A stretch of DNA of 5,971 bases from Thermoplasmatota archaeon (lineage in GTDB: Archaea > Thermoplasmatota > Thermoplasmata > UBA10834). The position numbers were made by a program, and so were the translations under genes. Positions 1-5,073 of this stretch are shown piece by piece. Numbering within the stretch: position 1 is the first letter of the stretch; the number at the start of each line of letters is the position of its first letter. The notes under the pieces were generated by a model that worked only from the letters and a program-made list of their open reading frames with translations, was not told where the DNA came from and did not search any database. The stretch spans positions 1 through 5,971 of the forward strand of contig JAUPMC010000055.1 in the NCBI GenBank assembly GCA_030836605.1. Reading direction: 5' to 3'.

Positions 1-731
1 CTCCTCTGGCCGACCTTCTCGCCGATGATGATCCCGAAGGTCCTGGCCCGCTGGGCCCGCTCTATGACGGCGTGCCTCTGCCTCAGGATCTTGTCCTTGA
101 CCTGGTCTATCTCGACCGGGTCCTCCAGGTGCGGGTCCAGCACCACGACCTTCTTGCCGGTCGCGAGGTGTACCCCGAGCGCGTGGAACGTCCCGCTGCC
201 TATGAGGAGGTAGCTGTTGACCTCCTTGCTCACCGAGTTGGCGGCCGAGTAGTTGCACCCCAGGACCTCGCCCGCGTGCGATATCCTGCCGTCCCCCTCG
301 CCGAGCTTGACCTTGAGCCCGAGGCTCTCGAGCCCCTCAAGGACGCCGTCCAGCTCCGTCAGGTGGGGCGTGGTCGAAAGCACCCCCACGGGCTCCTTGA
401 GCATGTCCACGGACTTCTTGAGCTGGTCGCCCATCGGCGCCTTGGACCTGGCCGCGACGAATATCACGGGCTTGCTGAACCTGAGCGATGGGATGGCCGA
501 GTGGCCGATGTGCACGACCGCGTCGACCATGTCGAAGAGCGAGCTCGGGACATCGCACGCGCCGAAGCATGGCTCGGCCACGACGACGACCTCTGCGCCG
601 GACTTCTTCTCGATGTCCTCGGCGTACTGGTACGCCCTCCTCTTCAGGCCTTCAGGGACCTGGAGGGCCACGACCCTCGCCTTGAGTCTCTTCAGTTCGG
701 TTATAGCGCCAGCGAGGTCAACATCGAACAC
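1..731 (-). CDS. dph2: Diphthamide biosynthesis radical SAM-like enzyme Dph2, C-terminus cut by window edge
   Basis: Archaeal Dph2 makes the first step of diphthamide, moving the 3-amino-3-carboxypropyl group of S-adenosylmethionine onto a histidine of elongation factor 2. It is a homodimer carrying a 4Fe-4S cluster held by three cysteines, one per domain. The frame reads 243 whole codons from a GTG at 731. Near residues 23-28 is LQVPEG; residues 54-62 read PCFGACDVP, with Cys59 as the first cluster ligand; VLGCNYSAA places the second ligand at Cys159. The third cysteine should lie in the missing C-terminus, since family members run about 330-345 residues. The GTG start is supported by a GGGGG tract seven bases upstream and by family alignment at the N-terminus. 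It lies downstream of rpl10e in the same direction with a 118-base gap, and may be partly co-transcribed with it. Assignment is firm; the rest of the gene lies to the left. Confidence 0.95.
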   Translation of the reverse strand, partial: MFDVDLAGAITELKRLKARVVALQVPEGLKRRAYQYAEDIEKKSGAEVVVVAEPCFGACDVPSSLFDMVDAVVHIGHSAIPSLRFSKPVIFVAARSKAPMGDQLKKSVDMLKEPVGVLSTTPHLTELDGVLEGLESLGLKVKLGEGDGRISHAGEVLGCNYSAANSVSKEVNSYLLIGSGTFHALGVHLATGKKVVVLDPHLEDPVEIDQVKDKILRQRHAVIERAQRARTFGIIIGEKVGQR

Positions 732-736
732 TTCTC

Positions 737-744
737 AACCCCCT
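737..744 (-). promoter_or_regulatory. Shine-Dalgarno-like site of dph2
   Basis: On the minus strand AGGGGGTT precedes the GTG start at 731, with seven bases between the G-tract and the start. It is an imperfect match to the archaeal GGAGGTGA ideal, but its spacing supports GTG rather than an internal ATG. Confidence 0.55.
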
Positions 745-756
745 TGACCGGAATGC

Positions 757-770
757 CGCGGAGCGCCGCG
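757..770 (-). other. Small GC hairpin ahead of dph2
   Basis: CGCGG and CCGCG form a five-base-pair stem with a four-base loop, ending about 25 bases before the dph2 start. It would lie in the dph2 leader if the gene is transcribed from upstream. In DNA this GC-rich, such a short stem may be chance. I see no clear TATA box in the 732-849 gap, so dph2 may depend on read-through from rpl10e. Confidence 0.25.
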
Positions 771-815
771 CGTCCCCGACCCGGACGGATGTGATGGGAT
801 ACGGTGGCCCTTCGT

Positions 816-821
816 AAAAAA
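816..821 (-). terminator. T-run likely terminating rpl10e
   Basis: Six consecutive T residues on the minus strand lie about 30 bases past the rpl10e stop, in otherwise GC-rich DNA. Archaeal RNA polymerase terminates at such oligo-T tracts without needing a hairpin. It may be leaky, which would allow some read-through into dph2. Confidence 0.45.
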
Positions 822-849
822 CATTGTGCGACCGTGATGTCTCCCGCCC

Positions 850-1371
850 TCACGCGCTCGGGGTGCTCTTCGGGGCCTTCTCGACATCGATATAGCACGG
901 CGTCGGGAACTTTATCGCCGCCCTCTTCAGGGCCTGCTTCGCGGTGGCGATGTGGTTAGCCGTCGTCTCCAAGGTGATGAGCCCCTGGCCCGGCTTGATC
1001 CTGGCCGCGGTCCCTATGGGCTTGCCGAACGCGGCCCTCATGCCCTCAGAGATACGGTCCGCGCCCGCGCCTGTCGCGATCTTGTTCTCACGGAGGACGT
1101 TGTGCGGGTACACCCGGATCTTCATGTGGTATCCGGTGTTCCCGATGTTCTTCGCCAGGAGCCTGTTCGCGGATATACGGGCGGCCTCGAGCGCGATGTG
1201 CCGTATCTGGCACTGCTCGACGGCCCTGAGCGTCATGCGGACCGGATAGTCCGCCTTCACTCCGTGCTCGAACTGTGTGATCCTGTTCGCGGGGACTCCG
1301 CCCATGTACTCTCGCCGGCAGTAGGCCTGCCCTTTTATCTCCCTGTACATGCTCGCGGGTTTCCTTGTCAT
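850..1371 (-). CDS. rpl10e: 50S ribosomal protein L10e (uL16 family)
   Basis: L10e is the archaeal/eukaryotic counterpart of bacterial L16. It sits near the central protuberance of the large subunit, contacts 5S rRNA and the A-site tRNA region, and joins late in subunit assembly. The 173-residue product is the normal archaeal length. It opens MTRKPASMYREIKGQAY, typical of the family, and residues 104-123 fit the L10e signature (ADR, then GMR, then FGKP, ending in A). The ATG at 1371 is preferred over an in-frame GTG at 1380: AGGTG lies eight bases before the ATG and overlaps the GTG, and family members lack the extra MVP. It has its own promoter in the divergent region shared with rnp4. The last ten or so residues (KAPKSTPSA) are a short, probably disordered tail. 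Confidence 0.97.
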   Translation of the reverse strand: MTRKPASMYREIKGQAYCRREYMGGVPANRITQFEHGVKADYPVRMTLRAVEQCQIRHIALEAARISANRLLAKNIGNTGYHMKIRVYPHNVLRENKIATGAGADRISEGMRAAFGKPIGTAARIKPGQGLITLETTANHIATAKQALKRAAIKFPTPCYIDVEKAPKSTPSA

Positions 1372-1379
1372 TGGGACCA

Positions 1380-1384
1380 CACCT
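1380..1384 (-). promoter_or_regulatory. Shine-Dalgarno site of rpl10e (decides start)
   Basis: AGGTG on the minus strand, eight bases before the ATG at 1371, matches the core of the archaeal Shine-Dalgarno sequence. It overlaps the alternative in-frame GTG at 1378-1380, which argues against that GTG as the start. Confidence 0.7.
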
Positions 1385-1425
1385 GGTGGATTATCTGTAC
1401 CAGGTCTGCGGGATAAAGGTAGTCA

Positions 1426-1433
1426 TATTTAAA
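1426..1433 (-). promoter_or_regulatory. TATA box of rpl10e
   Basis: TTTAAATA on the minus strand is a near-ideal archaeal TATA box and an AT-rich island in GC-rich DNA. Transcription should begin near 1403, giving a leader of about 30 bases that contains the Shine-Dalgarno site. Confidence 0.8.
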
Positions 1434-1470
1434 GCTCACTGACCACGGGACTTTCTCGGGGTGGCCGCGG

Positions 1471-1502
1471 GACCCAGCTGGCGGCCGTCCGCCCCAGGGG
1501 TC
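1471..1502. repeat. GC-rich imperfect inverted repeat between divergent promoters
   Basis: GACCC (1471-1475) pairs with GGGTC (1498-1502), CT with AG, and GGCGG (1480-1484) with CCGCC (1489-1493). This gives twelve base pairs with two 2-base bulges and a four-base loop. A competing perfect six-base pair, GGCCGC (1463-1468) with GCGGCC (1481-1486), overlaps it. It lies between the two back-to-back TATA boxes, upstream of both, so neither promoter should transcribe it. It could be a protein-binding site or a chance result of base composition. Confidence 0.4.
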
Positions 1503-1505
1503 GGG

Positions 1506-1513
1506 TATATCTA
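1506..1513 (+). promoter_or_regulatory. TATA box of the rnp4-yhbY operon
   Basis: TATATCTA is the only AT-rich patch before rnp4. The expected transcription start, about 26 bases beyond its centre, falls near 1535, only a few bases from the ATG at 1538. No Shine-Dalgarno sequence precedes that ATG, so the transcript is probably leaderless. Confidence 0.65.
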
Positions 1514-1537
1514 GCCCCAACTCATTGACAACCGCAC

Positions 1538-1858
1538 ATGGCCCGCAGGCACGTGAGCAAACGCGGGGCGAAGGACATCGCCGAGGAGAGGGTGGACATA
1601 CTCTTCGAGGAGGCCTCCTCCGAGGCGCGCAAGGGGAACGACGAGAGGGCCAAGAAGTATGTCGGGCTCGCGCTCAGGATGAGCGAGAGGCACAAGGTCA
1701 AGGCGAGCCACAAGAGGACCTACTGCCCCGAGTGCCATGCGTACTTCGTCCCCCCGAGGAACGTCAGGGTAAGGACGGGCTCGGGCAGGGTATCCATGAC
1801 CTGCCTGTCGTGCGGGCACGTGTTGCGCTACCCATTGAGGGCGAAGAAGGAGGGATGA
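1538..1858 (+). CDS. rnp4: Ribonuclease P protein component 4 (Rpp21 family)
   Basis: Rnp4 (Rpp21) is one of the archaeal RNase P protein subunits; with Rnp3/Rpp29 or its other partner proteins it supports the catalytic RNA in cutting the 5' leader from precursor tRNAs. In the family Rpp21 pairs with Rpp29. The 106-residue product has a basic, helical N-terminal half (residues 1-58) and a C-terminal zinc ribbon. Its four cysteine ligands are Cys63 and Cys66 (YCPEC), then Cys89 and Cys92 (CLSCGH), ending LRYPL, as is typical. Length and motif spacing match the family. The ATG is chosen because it gives a family-like N-terminus and sits just after the predicted transcription start. The stop is followed after four bases by the next gene, whose Shine-Dalgarno site lies inside the end of this one. 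Confidence 0.93.
   Translation: MARRHVSKRGAKDIAEERVDILFEEASSEARKGNDERAKKYVGLALRMSERHKVKASHKRTYCPECHAYFVPPRNVRVRTGSGRVSMTCLSCGHVLRYPLRAKKEG
1849..1855 (+). promoter_or_regulatory. Shine-Dalgarno site of the CRM/YhbY gene
   Basis: GGAGGGA lies inside the last codons of rnp4, seven bases before the ATG at 1863. With the four-base gap between stop and start, this indicates translational coupling of the two genes. Confidence 0.8.
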
Positions 1859-1862
1859 GCTG

Positions 1863-2120
1863 ATGGACAAGAAGAGGAAAGCGCTGCTGAAAGGGGCCGC
1901 CCAGAAACTGGAGGCAACGGTCCATGTCGGCAAGGACGGCGTCACGGACAAGGTCGTCGAAGAGGTCGTGAGGCAACTCAAGCAGAAACACCTGGTCAAG
2001 GTGAGGCTCCTGCCCTCGATGGAAGAGGACAGGTACGAGGCGGCCGAGAAGCTCGCCTCAAAGGCGTCCGCGGCCCTGGTCGAGGTCCGCGGTCGGACCG
2101 CCGTGCTGGCCGAGGACTGA
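1863..2120 (+). CDS. YhbY/CRM-domain RNA-binding protein
   Basis: The 85-residue product is a stand-alone CRM (YhbY-type) domain, the fold found in bacterial YhbY, which associates with pre-50S ribosomal particles, and in plant chloroplast splicing factors. The sequence shows a basic N-terminal helix, then VHVGKDGVTDKVVEEV (about residues 20-35) with the conserved G-x-x-G-type turn, a helix, the strand LVKVRLL (about 44-50), and a closing GRTAVL strand. Whole-domain length matches the family. It is co-transcribed with rnp4 and close to rpl10e and serS, which fits a role on rRNA, tRNA or their precursors. The precise RNA target in archaea is not something I can read here. Confidence 0.9.
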   Translation: MDKKRKALLKGAAQKLEATVHVGKDGVTDKVVEEVVRQLKQKHLVKVRLLPSMEEDRYEAAEKLASKASAALVEVRGRTAVLAED

Positions 2121-2137
2121 GCGCGACCTGCTCAGGA

Positions 2138-2145
2138 TTTATATA
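2138..2145 (+). promoter_or_regulatory. TATA box of serS
   Basis: TTTATATA lies 18 bases past the stop of the CRM gene and about 40 before the serS ATG. Transcription should begin near 2168, giving a leader of about 17 bases with the Shine-Dalgarno site near its 5' end. serS therefore has its own promoter despite following the upstream operon closely. Confidence 0.75.
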
Positions 2146-2170
2146 TCGACACGCACGTTGAGAGCCAGCC

Positions 2171-2178
2171 GAAGGTGG
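2171..2178 (+). promoter_or_regulatory. Shine-Dalgarno site of serS (decides start)
   Basis: GAAGGTGG lies six bases before the ATG at 2185. An in-frame TTG at 2158 would start ahead of this site and of the predicted transcript start, so the ATG is preferred. Confidence 0.75.
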
Positions 2179-2184
2179 CCAGGC

Positions 2185-3447
2185 ATGTTGGACGCGAGGT
2201 TCATCCGGGAGAACGAGGCGGTCGTCAGGCAGTCGCTCAAGGACAGGGGCCAGGACGAGTCCGTCCTCGACCAGTTCGTCGAGCTCGACGGCCGGTGGCG
2301 GACGCTCACGGAGGAGGGGAACGCCCTCAGGCGCCACAGGAACGAGGTCTCCGAGCAGGTGCCTAAGCTGCCGAAGGACGAGAAGCAGGCCAAGATCGCT
2401 GAGATGAAGGCCATATCGGACAGGATAAAGGCGATCGAGGCCGATGTCAAGAAGATCGAGGGCGCGAGGGACGAGCTGCTCCTCAACATCCCGAACACGC
2501 CGGACCCGAGCGTCCCCGTGGGTGCGCTGGACGAGGGTGACTTGTTCCTGCGCACATGGGGCGCGAAGCGCGAGTTCGACTTCAAGCCCCTCCCGCACTG
2601 GGAGATAGGCGAGAGGCTGGACATACTCGACTTCGACCGCGGGGTCAAAGTCACAGGCACCGGGTTCTACGTCCTGAAAGGGGACGGGGCGAGGCTCGAG
2701 AGGGCACTCATCAACTTCATGCTGGACCTGCACCACGACCAGGGCTACAGGGAGGTGTTCCCGCCTGCGGTCATCAACCGGAAGAGCTGCGTCGGCACGG
2801 GGCAGCTCCCGAAGATGCAGGACGACATGTACTGGATCGAGAGGGACGACCTGTGGCTGAACCCGACGGCCGAGGTCCCGGTCACCAACCTGTACGCGGA
2901 CGAGATATTCGAGAAGAAGCAGCTCCCCGTGTACCACACCGCCTACCTGCCGTCCTTCAGGCGCGAGGCAGGGAAGCACATCGAGACCAAGGGGATAGCC
3001 CGGGTCCACCAGTTCAACAAGGTCGAGCTCGTCAAGTTCGTCCTGCCCGAGACATCGCAGCAGGAGCTCGAGACGCTGCTCGCGGACGCGGAGGCGGTCA
3101 CGCAGGCCCTGAGGCTGCCGTACAGGATCAGGCTGCTCTGCACGGGCAGCATCGGGTTCCACTCGTCGAAGACCTACGACATCGAGGCGTTCGCCCCGGG
3201 CATGGACCAGTGGCTCGAGGTATCGTCCTGCAGCGACTTCAAGGAGTTCCAGGCCCGGAGGGCCATGATCAAGTTCAGGCGGGAGCCGCACCTCAAGAGC
3301 GAGTTCGTGCACACCCTGAACGGCTCGGGGATCGCGCTCCCGAGGACGATGGTCTCCGTGCTCGAGAACTACCAGAACAAGGACGGCACGGTGACCGTCC
3401 CCGAGGTCCTCAGGCCGTATATGAAGGGGACCGAGGTCATAGGCTGA
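2185..3447 (+). CDS. serS: Seryl-tRNA synthetase, common (bacterial-like) type
   Basis: SerRS charges tRNA-Ser with serine using ATP in the cytoplasm; it is a class II homodimer. The 420-residue product has the usual order. It opens MLDARFIREN. A charged helical hairpin at about residues 28-100 is the coiled-coil arm that grips the long variable arm of tRNA-Ser. Motif 1 lies around 185-200, with the TAE loop at 228-230. Motif 2 is FRREAG at 258-263 followed by RVHQFNKVE at 273-281. SSCSDF-x-x-FQARR lies at 347-359, and motif 3 GSGIALPRT with LENYQ at 380-397. It is the common type, not the rare methanogen type. The ATG matches the family N-terminus; a TTG extension from 2158 does not. One oddity is TGS at 320-322, where family members usually have TGD. 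Confidence 0.97.
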   Translation: MLDARFIRENEAVVRQSLKDRGQDESVLDQFVELDGRWRTLTEEGNALRRHRNEVSEQVPKLPKDEKQAKIAEMKAISDRIKAIEADVKKIEGARDELLLNIPNTPDPSVPVGALDEGDLFLRTWGAKREFDFKPLPHWEIGERLDILDFDRGVKVTGTGFYVLKGDGARLERALINFMLDLHHDQGYREVFPPAVINRKSCVGTGQLPKMQDDMYWIERDDLWLNPTAEVPVTNLYADEIFEKKQLPVYHTAYLPSFRREAGKHIETKGIARVHQFNKVELVKFVLPETSQQELETLLADAEAVTQALRLPYRIRLLCTGSIGFHSSKTYDIEAFAPGMDQWLEVSSCSDFKEFQARRAMIKFRREPHLKSEFVHTLNGSGIALPRTMVSVLENYQNKDGTVTVPEVLRPYMKGTEVIG

Positions 3448-3523
3448 GCCAGCAGCTCCGGGCGGACCGAGGCCCCGGGACGGTGCTTCCGGCCCCTGAG
3501 AATCACCTCTGATTGCCACATAT

Positions 3524-3544
3524 CCCCGTTTTATACCTCCGGGG
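3524..3544. repeat. Short inverted repeat flanking a TATA box
   Basis: CCCCG (3524-3528) and CGGGG (3540-3544) flank an 11-base spacer that contains the TATA box. Arms on both sides of a TATA box could be an operator where a repressor blocks TBP. The arms are short and GC-rich, so chance is possible. Confidence 0.3.
3529..3536 (+). promoter_or_regulatory. Probable TATA box ahead of the small ORF
   Basis: TTTTATAC is an AT-rich island in the gap after serS. The expected transcription start is near 3558, about 20 bases before the small ORF. The same T-run (3529-3532) could also help end serS transcripts, as archaeal terminators are often T-rich. Confidence 0.5.
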
Positions 3545-3554
3545 TTAGAGTATC

Positions 3555-3587
3555 GTCATCAGAGCGAGGACCGAACCCAATGATGAC
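3555..3587 (+). promoter_or_regulatory. Inverted repeat pairing with the start codon of the small ORF
   Basis: GTCATCA (3555-3561) is the exact complement of TGATGAC (3581-3587), which covers most of the two ATG codons at 3580 and 3583. The 19-base loop holds the only Shine-Dalgarno-like bases (GAGGA, 3566-3570). If the transcript includes 3555, the start would be in a seven-base-pair stem. The predicted start near 3558 would remove part of the stem, so this is tentative. Confidence 0.3.
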
Positions 3588-3783
3588 AAAGGACACGCGT
3601 TTCGCGCTTCTGGTCGGGAGGGCCTTCCTCCAGGAGTTGGAGGCGGGCCGCAGGGACACCGCGATAGCATTCGGGCGGGCGTTCCTGCTGGCGTTGGGGA
3701 AAGAGGGACCGAGCGCCGACGACGGCTTCCGCGGGCTTCACGGAAGGAACCACTCGCAAGCGATGGCGATGGCGCAGGACTGA
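3580..3783 (+). CDS. Small hypothetical protein (67 residues) with internal repeat
   Basis: I do not recognise this protein. It is soluble-looking, with no signal peptide, membrane span or cysteine. Two copies of GRAFL (residues 13-17 and 32-36), each preceded by an A-x-x-aromatic/aliphatic stretch and followed by x-x-L, form a 19-residue duplicated helix-like unit; residues 44-67 are polar and end in an alanine/methionine-rich tail. Evidence that it is real: third codon positions are strongly G/C as in neighbouring genes, a TATA-like box and weak GAGGA precede it, and it fills the space up to the convergent antiporter, whose stop lies 11 bases beyond. Against: no family match, weak ribosome site, and long open frames are common by chance in DNA this GC-rich. 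ATG at 3583 is an equally possible start. Confidence 0.5.
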   Translation: MMTKDTRFALLVGRAFLQELEAGRRDTAIAFGRAFLLALGKEGPSADDGFRGLHGRNHSQAMAMAQD

Positions 3784-3794
3784 TCGGCCCGGCC

Positions 3795-5018
3795 TCAGGC
3801 ACCGAACGGTTTGTGCCCGCCCCGCCTCAGGGCGGCCTTGAGTATCGGGGGAGTGACCAGCGCCGTCACCAGGCCCATGAAGACCACGACCGAGTAGACG
3901 TCCACGCCTATAATCTCGGTCGATAGGCCGTAGTACGCGATTATGAACGCTATCTCGAGCCTGGGCATCATGCCCACGCCGACCGCCACGGAGTCCCACT
4001 TCGACATGCCCGAGTACCGCGCGGGTATGGCGCAGCCGATGACCTTGGACGCGAGCGCGGCCGCTGTGAGGACGAGGCCGAACACTATCGAGTCCCAGAT
4101 GTTCACGATGTTCACGGCGGTACCGAGGGACACGAAGAACAGTGGGACGAAAACGGCCTCGAGGTACTGCGTCCCCTTCCTGAAGCCGTCCCTGAGGGCG
4201 GACCCGGAGAACGCCGTCCCCGCGACGAACGCGCCCACGATGGCTGATATCTGTATCGTCTCGGCGACGAACGCGTACAAGAACGCGATGGCCAGCGCGA
4301 GGATGAACCCGCTCATCGGCATCTTGCGCCTGTAGCCAGAGATCTGCACGTCGAACACGATCTTGGCCAGGAACCTCGAGCCGATGTACGCGCCGACGAC
4401 GACGAACAGCACGGCGCCGATGACGAGCAGGCCAATGCCCGCGGCGTCCAGGTTGCCCTGGACCAGGCCCTTGGATATCCCAAGGACGACCATGCCCAGG
4501 ATGTCGTCCACGACCGCCGCGCCGACGACCGCGTACGCGACCGGCGTGCCGATCAGGCCGAGCTCGGAGAGGACGCTGGCGGTGACCGCGACGCTCGTGG
4601 CCACGAGGGTCGCCCCGATGAATATGGCGTCGGGGCCGTACCCGAACATGTGGGCCACGCCGTACCCGATGAACCAGGGGACGATGACGCCGCCGAGCGC
4701 GATCATTATCGACTTCCTCGTGTAGATCTCCTTGAGGTCGCACTCGAGGCCGATCATGAACAGCAGGATGATGGCGCCCATCTCCGAGAGCATCATGATG
4801 GTCTCGGGGAGCCCTGAGGCGCCGTCCGTGCCCTCAGAGACTATGCCCAGGACGCTCGGGCCTATGATGACGCCGATGACGATGTATCCGATGACCTTGG
4901 GCTGCCCGAACCGGGTGAACACGAACGCCGCGAAGAGCGAGACCGCGAGCAGGAACGTGAGCTCGAACCAGACCTCTTCGAGCAGGGTGTCGAGTATCGA
5001 CTGTAGCACGACTGACAT
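3795..5018 (-). CDS. CPA2-family Na+(K+)/H+ antiporter, NapA/KefB-like membrane domain
   Basis: Membrane cation/proton exchanger, likely expelling Na+ in exchange for protons. The 407-residue product is a full Na_H_Exchanger domain of about 12-13 membrane segments, with no C-terminal TrkA-N/RCK nucleotide-binding domain. Near the start is F-x-x-x-G-Q-P-x-V-I-G-Y (about 34-45) and IGPSVLG (52-58), typical of CPA2. FMIGLE lies at 87-92, ATSVAVTASVL at 140-150 is the unwound helix facing the ion site, and VVDD puts paired aspartates at 171-172, the arrangement of electrogenic CPA2 exchangers such as NapA. MPRLEIAFI near 352-360 is the late-helix R/E motif. Ion choice cannot be read from sequence. 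The ATG at 5018 lacks a clear Shine-Dalgarno site; a weak TATA-like stretch upstream suggests a short leader. It converges with the small ORF. Confidence 0.92.
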   Translation of the reverse strand: MSVVLQSILDTLLEEVWFELTFLLAVSLFAAFVFTRFGQPKVIGYIVIGVIIGPSVLGIVSEGTDGASGLPETIMMLSEMGAIILLFMIGLECDLKEIYTRKSIMIALGGVIVPWFIGYGVAHMFGYGPDAIFIGATLVATSVAVTASVLSELGLIGTPVAYAVVGAAVVDDILGMVVLGISKGLVQGNLDAAGIGLLVIGAVLFVVVGAYIGSRFLAKIVFDVQISGYRRKMPMSGFILALAIAFLYAFVAETIQISAIVGAFVAGTAFSGSALRDGFRKGTQYLEAVFVPLFFVSLGTAVNIVNIWDSIVFGLVLTAAALASKVIGCAIPARYSGMSKWDSVAVGVGMMPRLEIAFIIAYYGLSTEIIGVDVYSVVVFMGLVTALVTPPILKAALRRGGHKPFGA

Positions 5019-5048
5019 CGCGGACCGGCTCTCAGATGCACCTGGGAC

Positions 5049-5056
5049 ATTTAGTT
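5049..5056 (-). promoter_or_regulatory. Possible weak TATA box of the antiporter gene
   Basis: AACTAAAT on the minus strand is the only AT-rich patch in the 55-base gap upstream of the antiporter. It would start transcription near 5026, leaving a leader of under ten bases, consistent with the lack of a Shine-Dalgarno site. The match to the archaeal TATA consensus is poor, and read-through from the upstream gene is the alternative. Confidence 0.35.
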
Positions 5057-5073
5057 GTTTCCGGGGGGAGTCC

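Noticed and set aside
72..794. A 240-codon plus-strand frame opposite dph2
   Set aside because: The opposite strand encodes unmistakable Dph2; this frame shows no recognisable domain.
701..898. A 65-codon minus-strand frame bridging rpl10e and dph2
   Set aside because: It overlaps both real genes out of frame and crosses the T-run terminator.
952..1416. Plus-strand open frames opposite rpl10e
   Set aside because: They mirror the L10e gene, which carries the family signature; no independent promoter or ribosome site is seen.
1996..3519. A 507-codon open frame on the minus strand opposite serS
   Set aside because: It lies wholly over a certain SerRS gene, its product is Arg/Leu/Pro/Glu-rich with no family features, and long antisense frames are common in GC-rich coding DNA.
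3580..3586. ATGATGA, a match to the box C motif of C/D RNAs
   Set aside because: No CTGA box D lies within the usual 50-70 bases downstream; the match is explained by two adjacent ATG codons.
3756..3775. Short GCGATG tandem repeat near the end of the small ORF
   Set aside because: Only two copies; it encodes the Ala-Met tail and is too short to count as a repeat element.
3545..3802. An 85-codon minus-strand frame opposite the small ORF, overlapping the antiporter stop
   Set aside because: The product is Pro/Ser/Arg-rich, with no ribosome site or promoter, and overlaps the end of the antiporter gene. The plus-strand ORF has the better promoter and repeat evidence, although neither is certain.
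3559..4743. A 394-codon minus-strand frame overlapping the antiporter gene
   Set aside because: It is a frame shadow of the clear CPA2 antiporter, and the product is Arg/Gly/His-rich low-complexity sequence.
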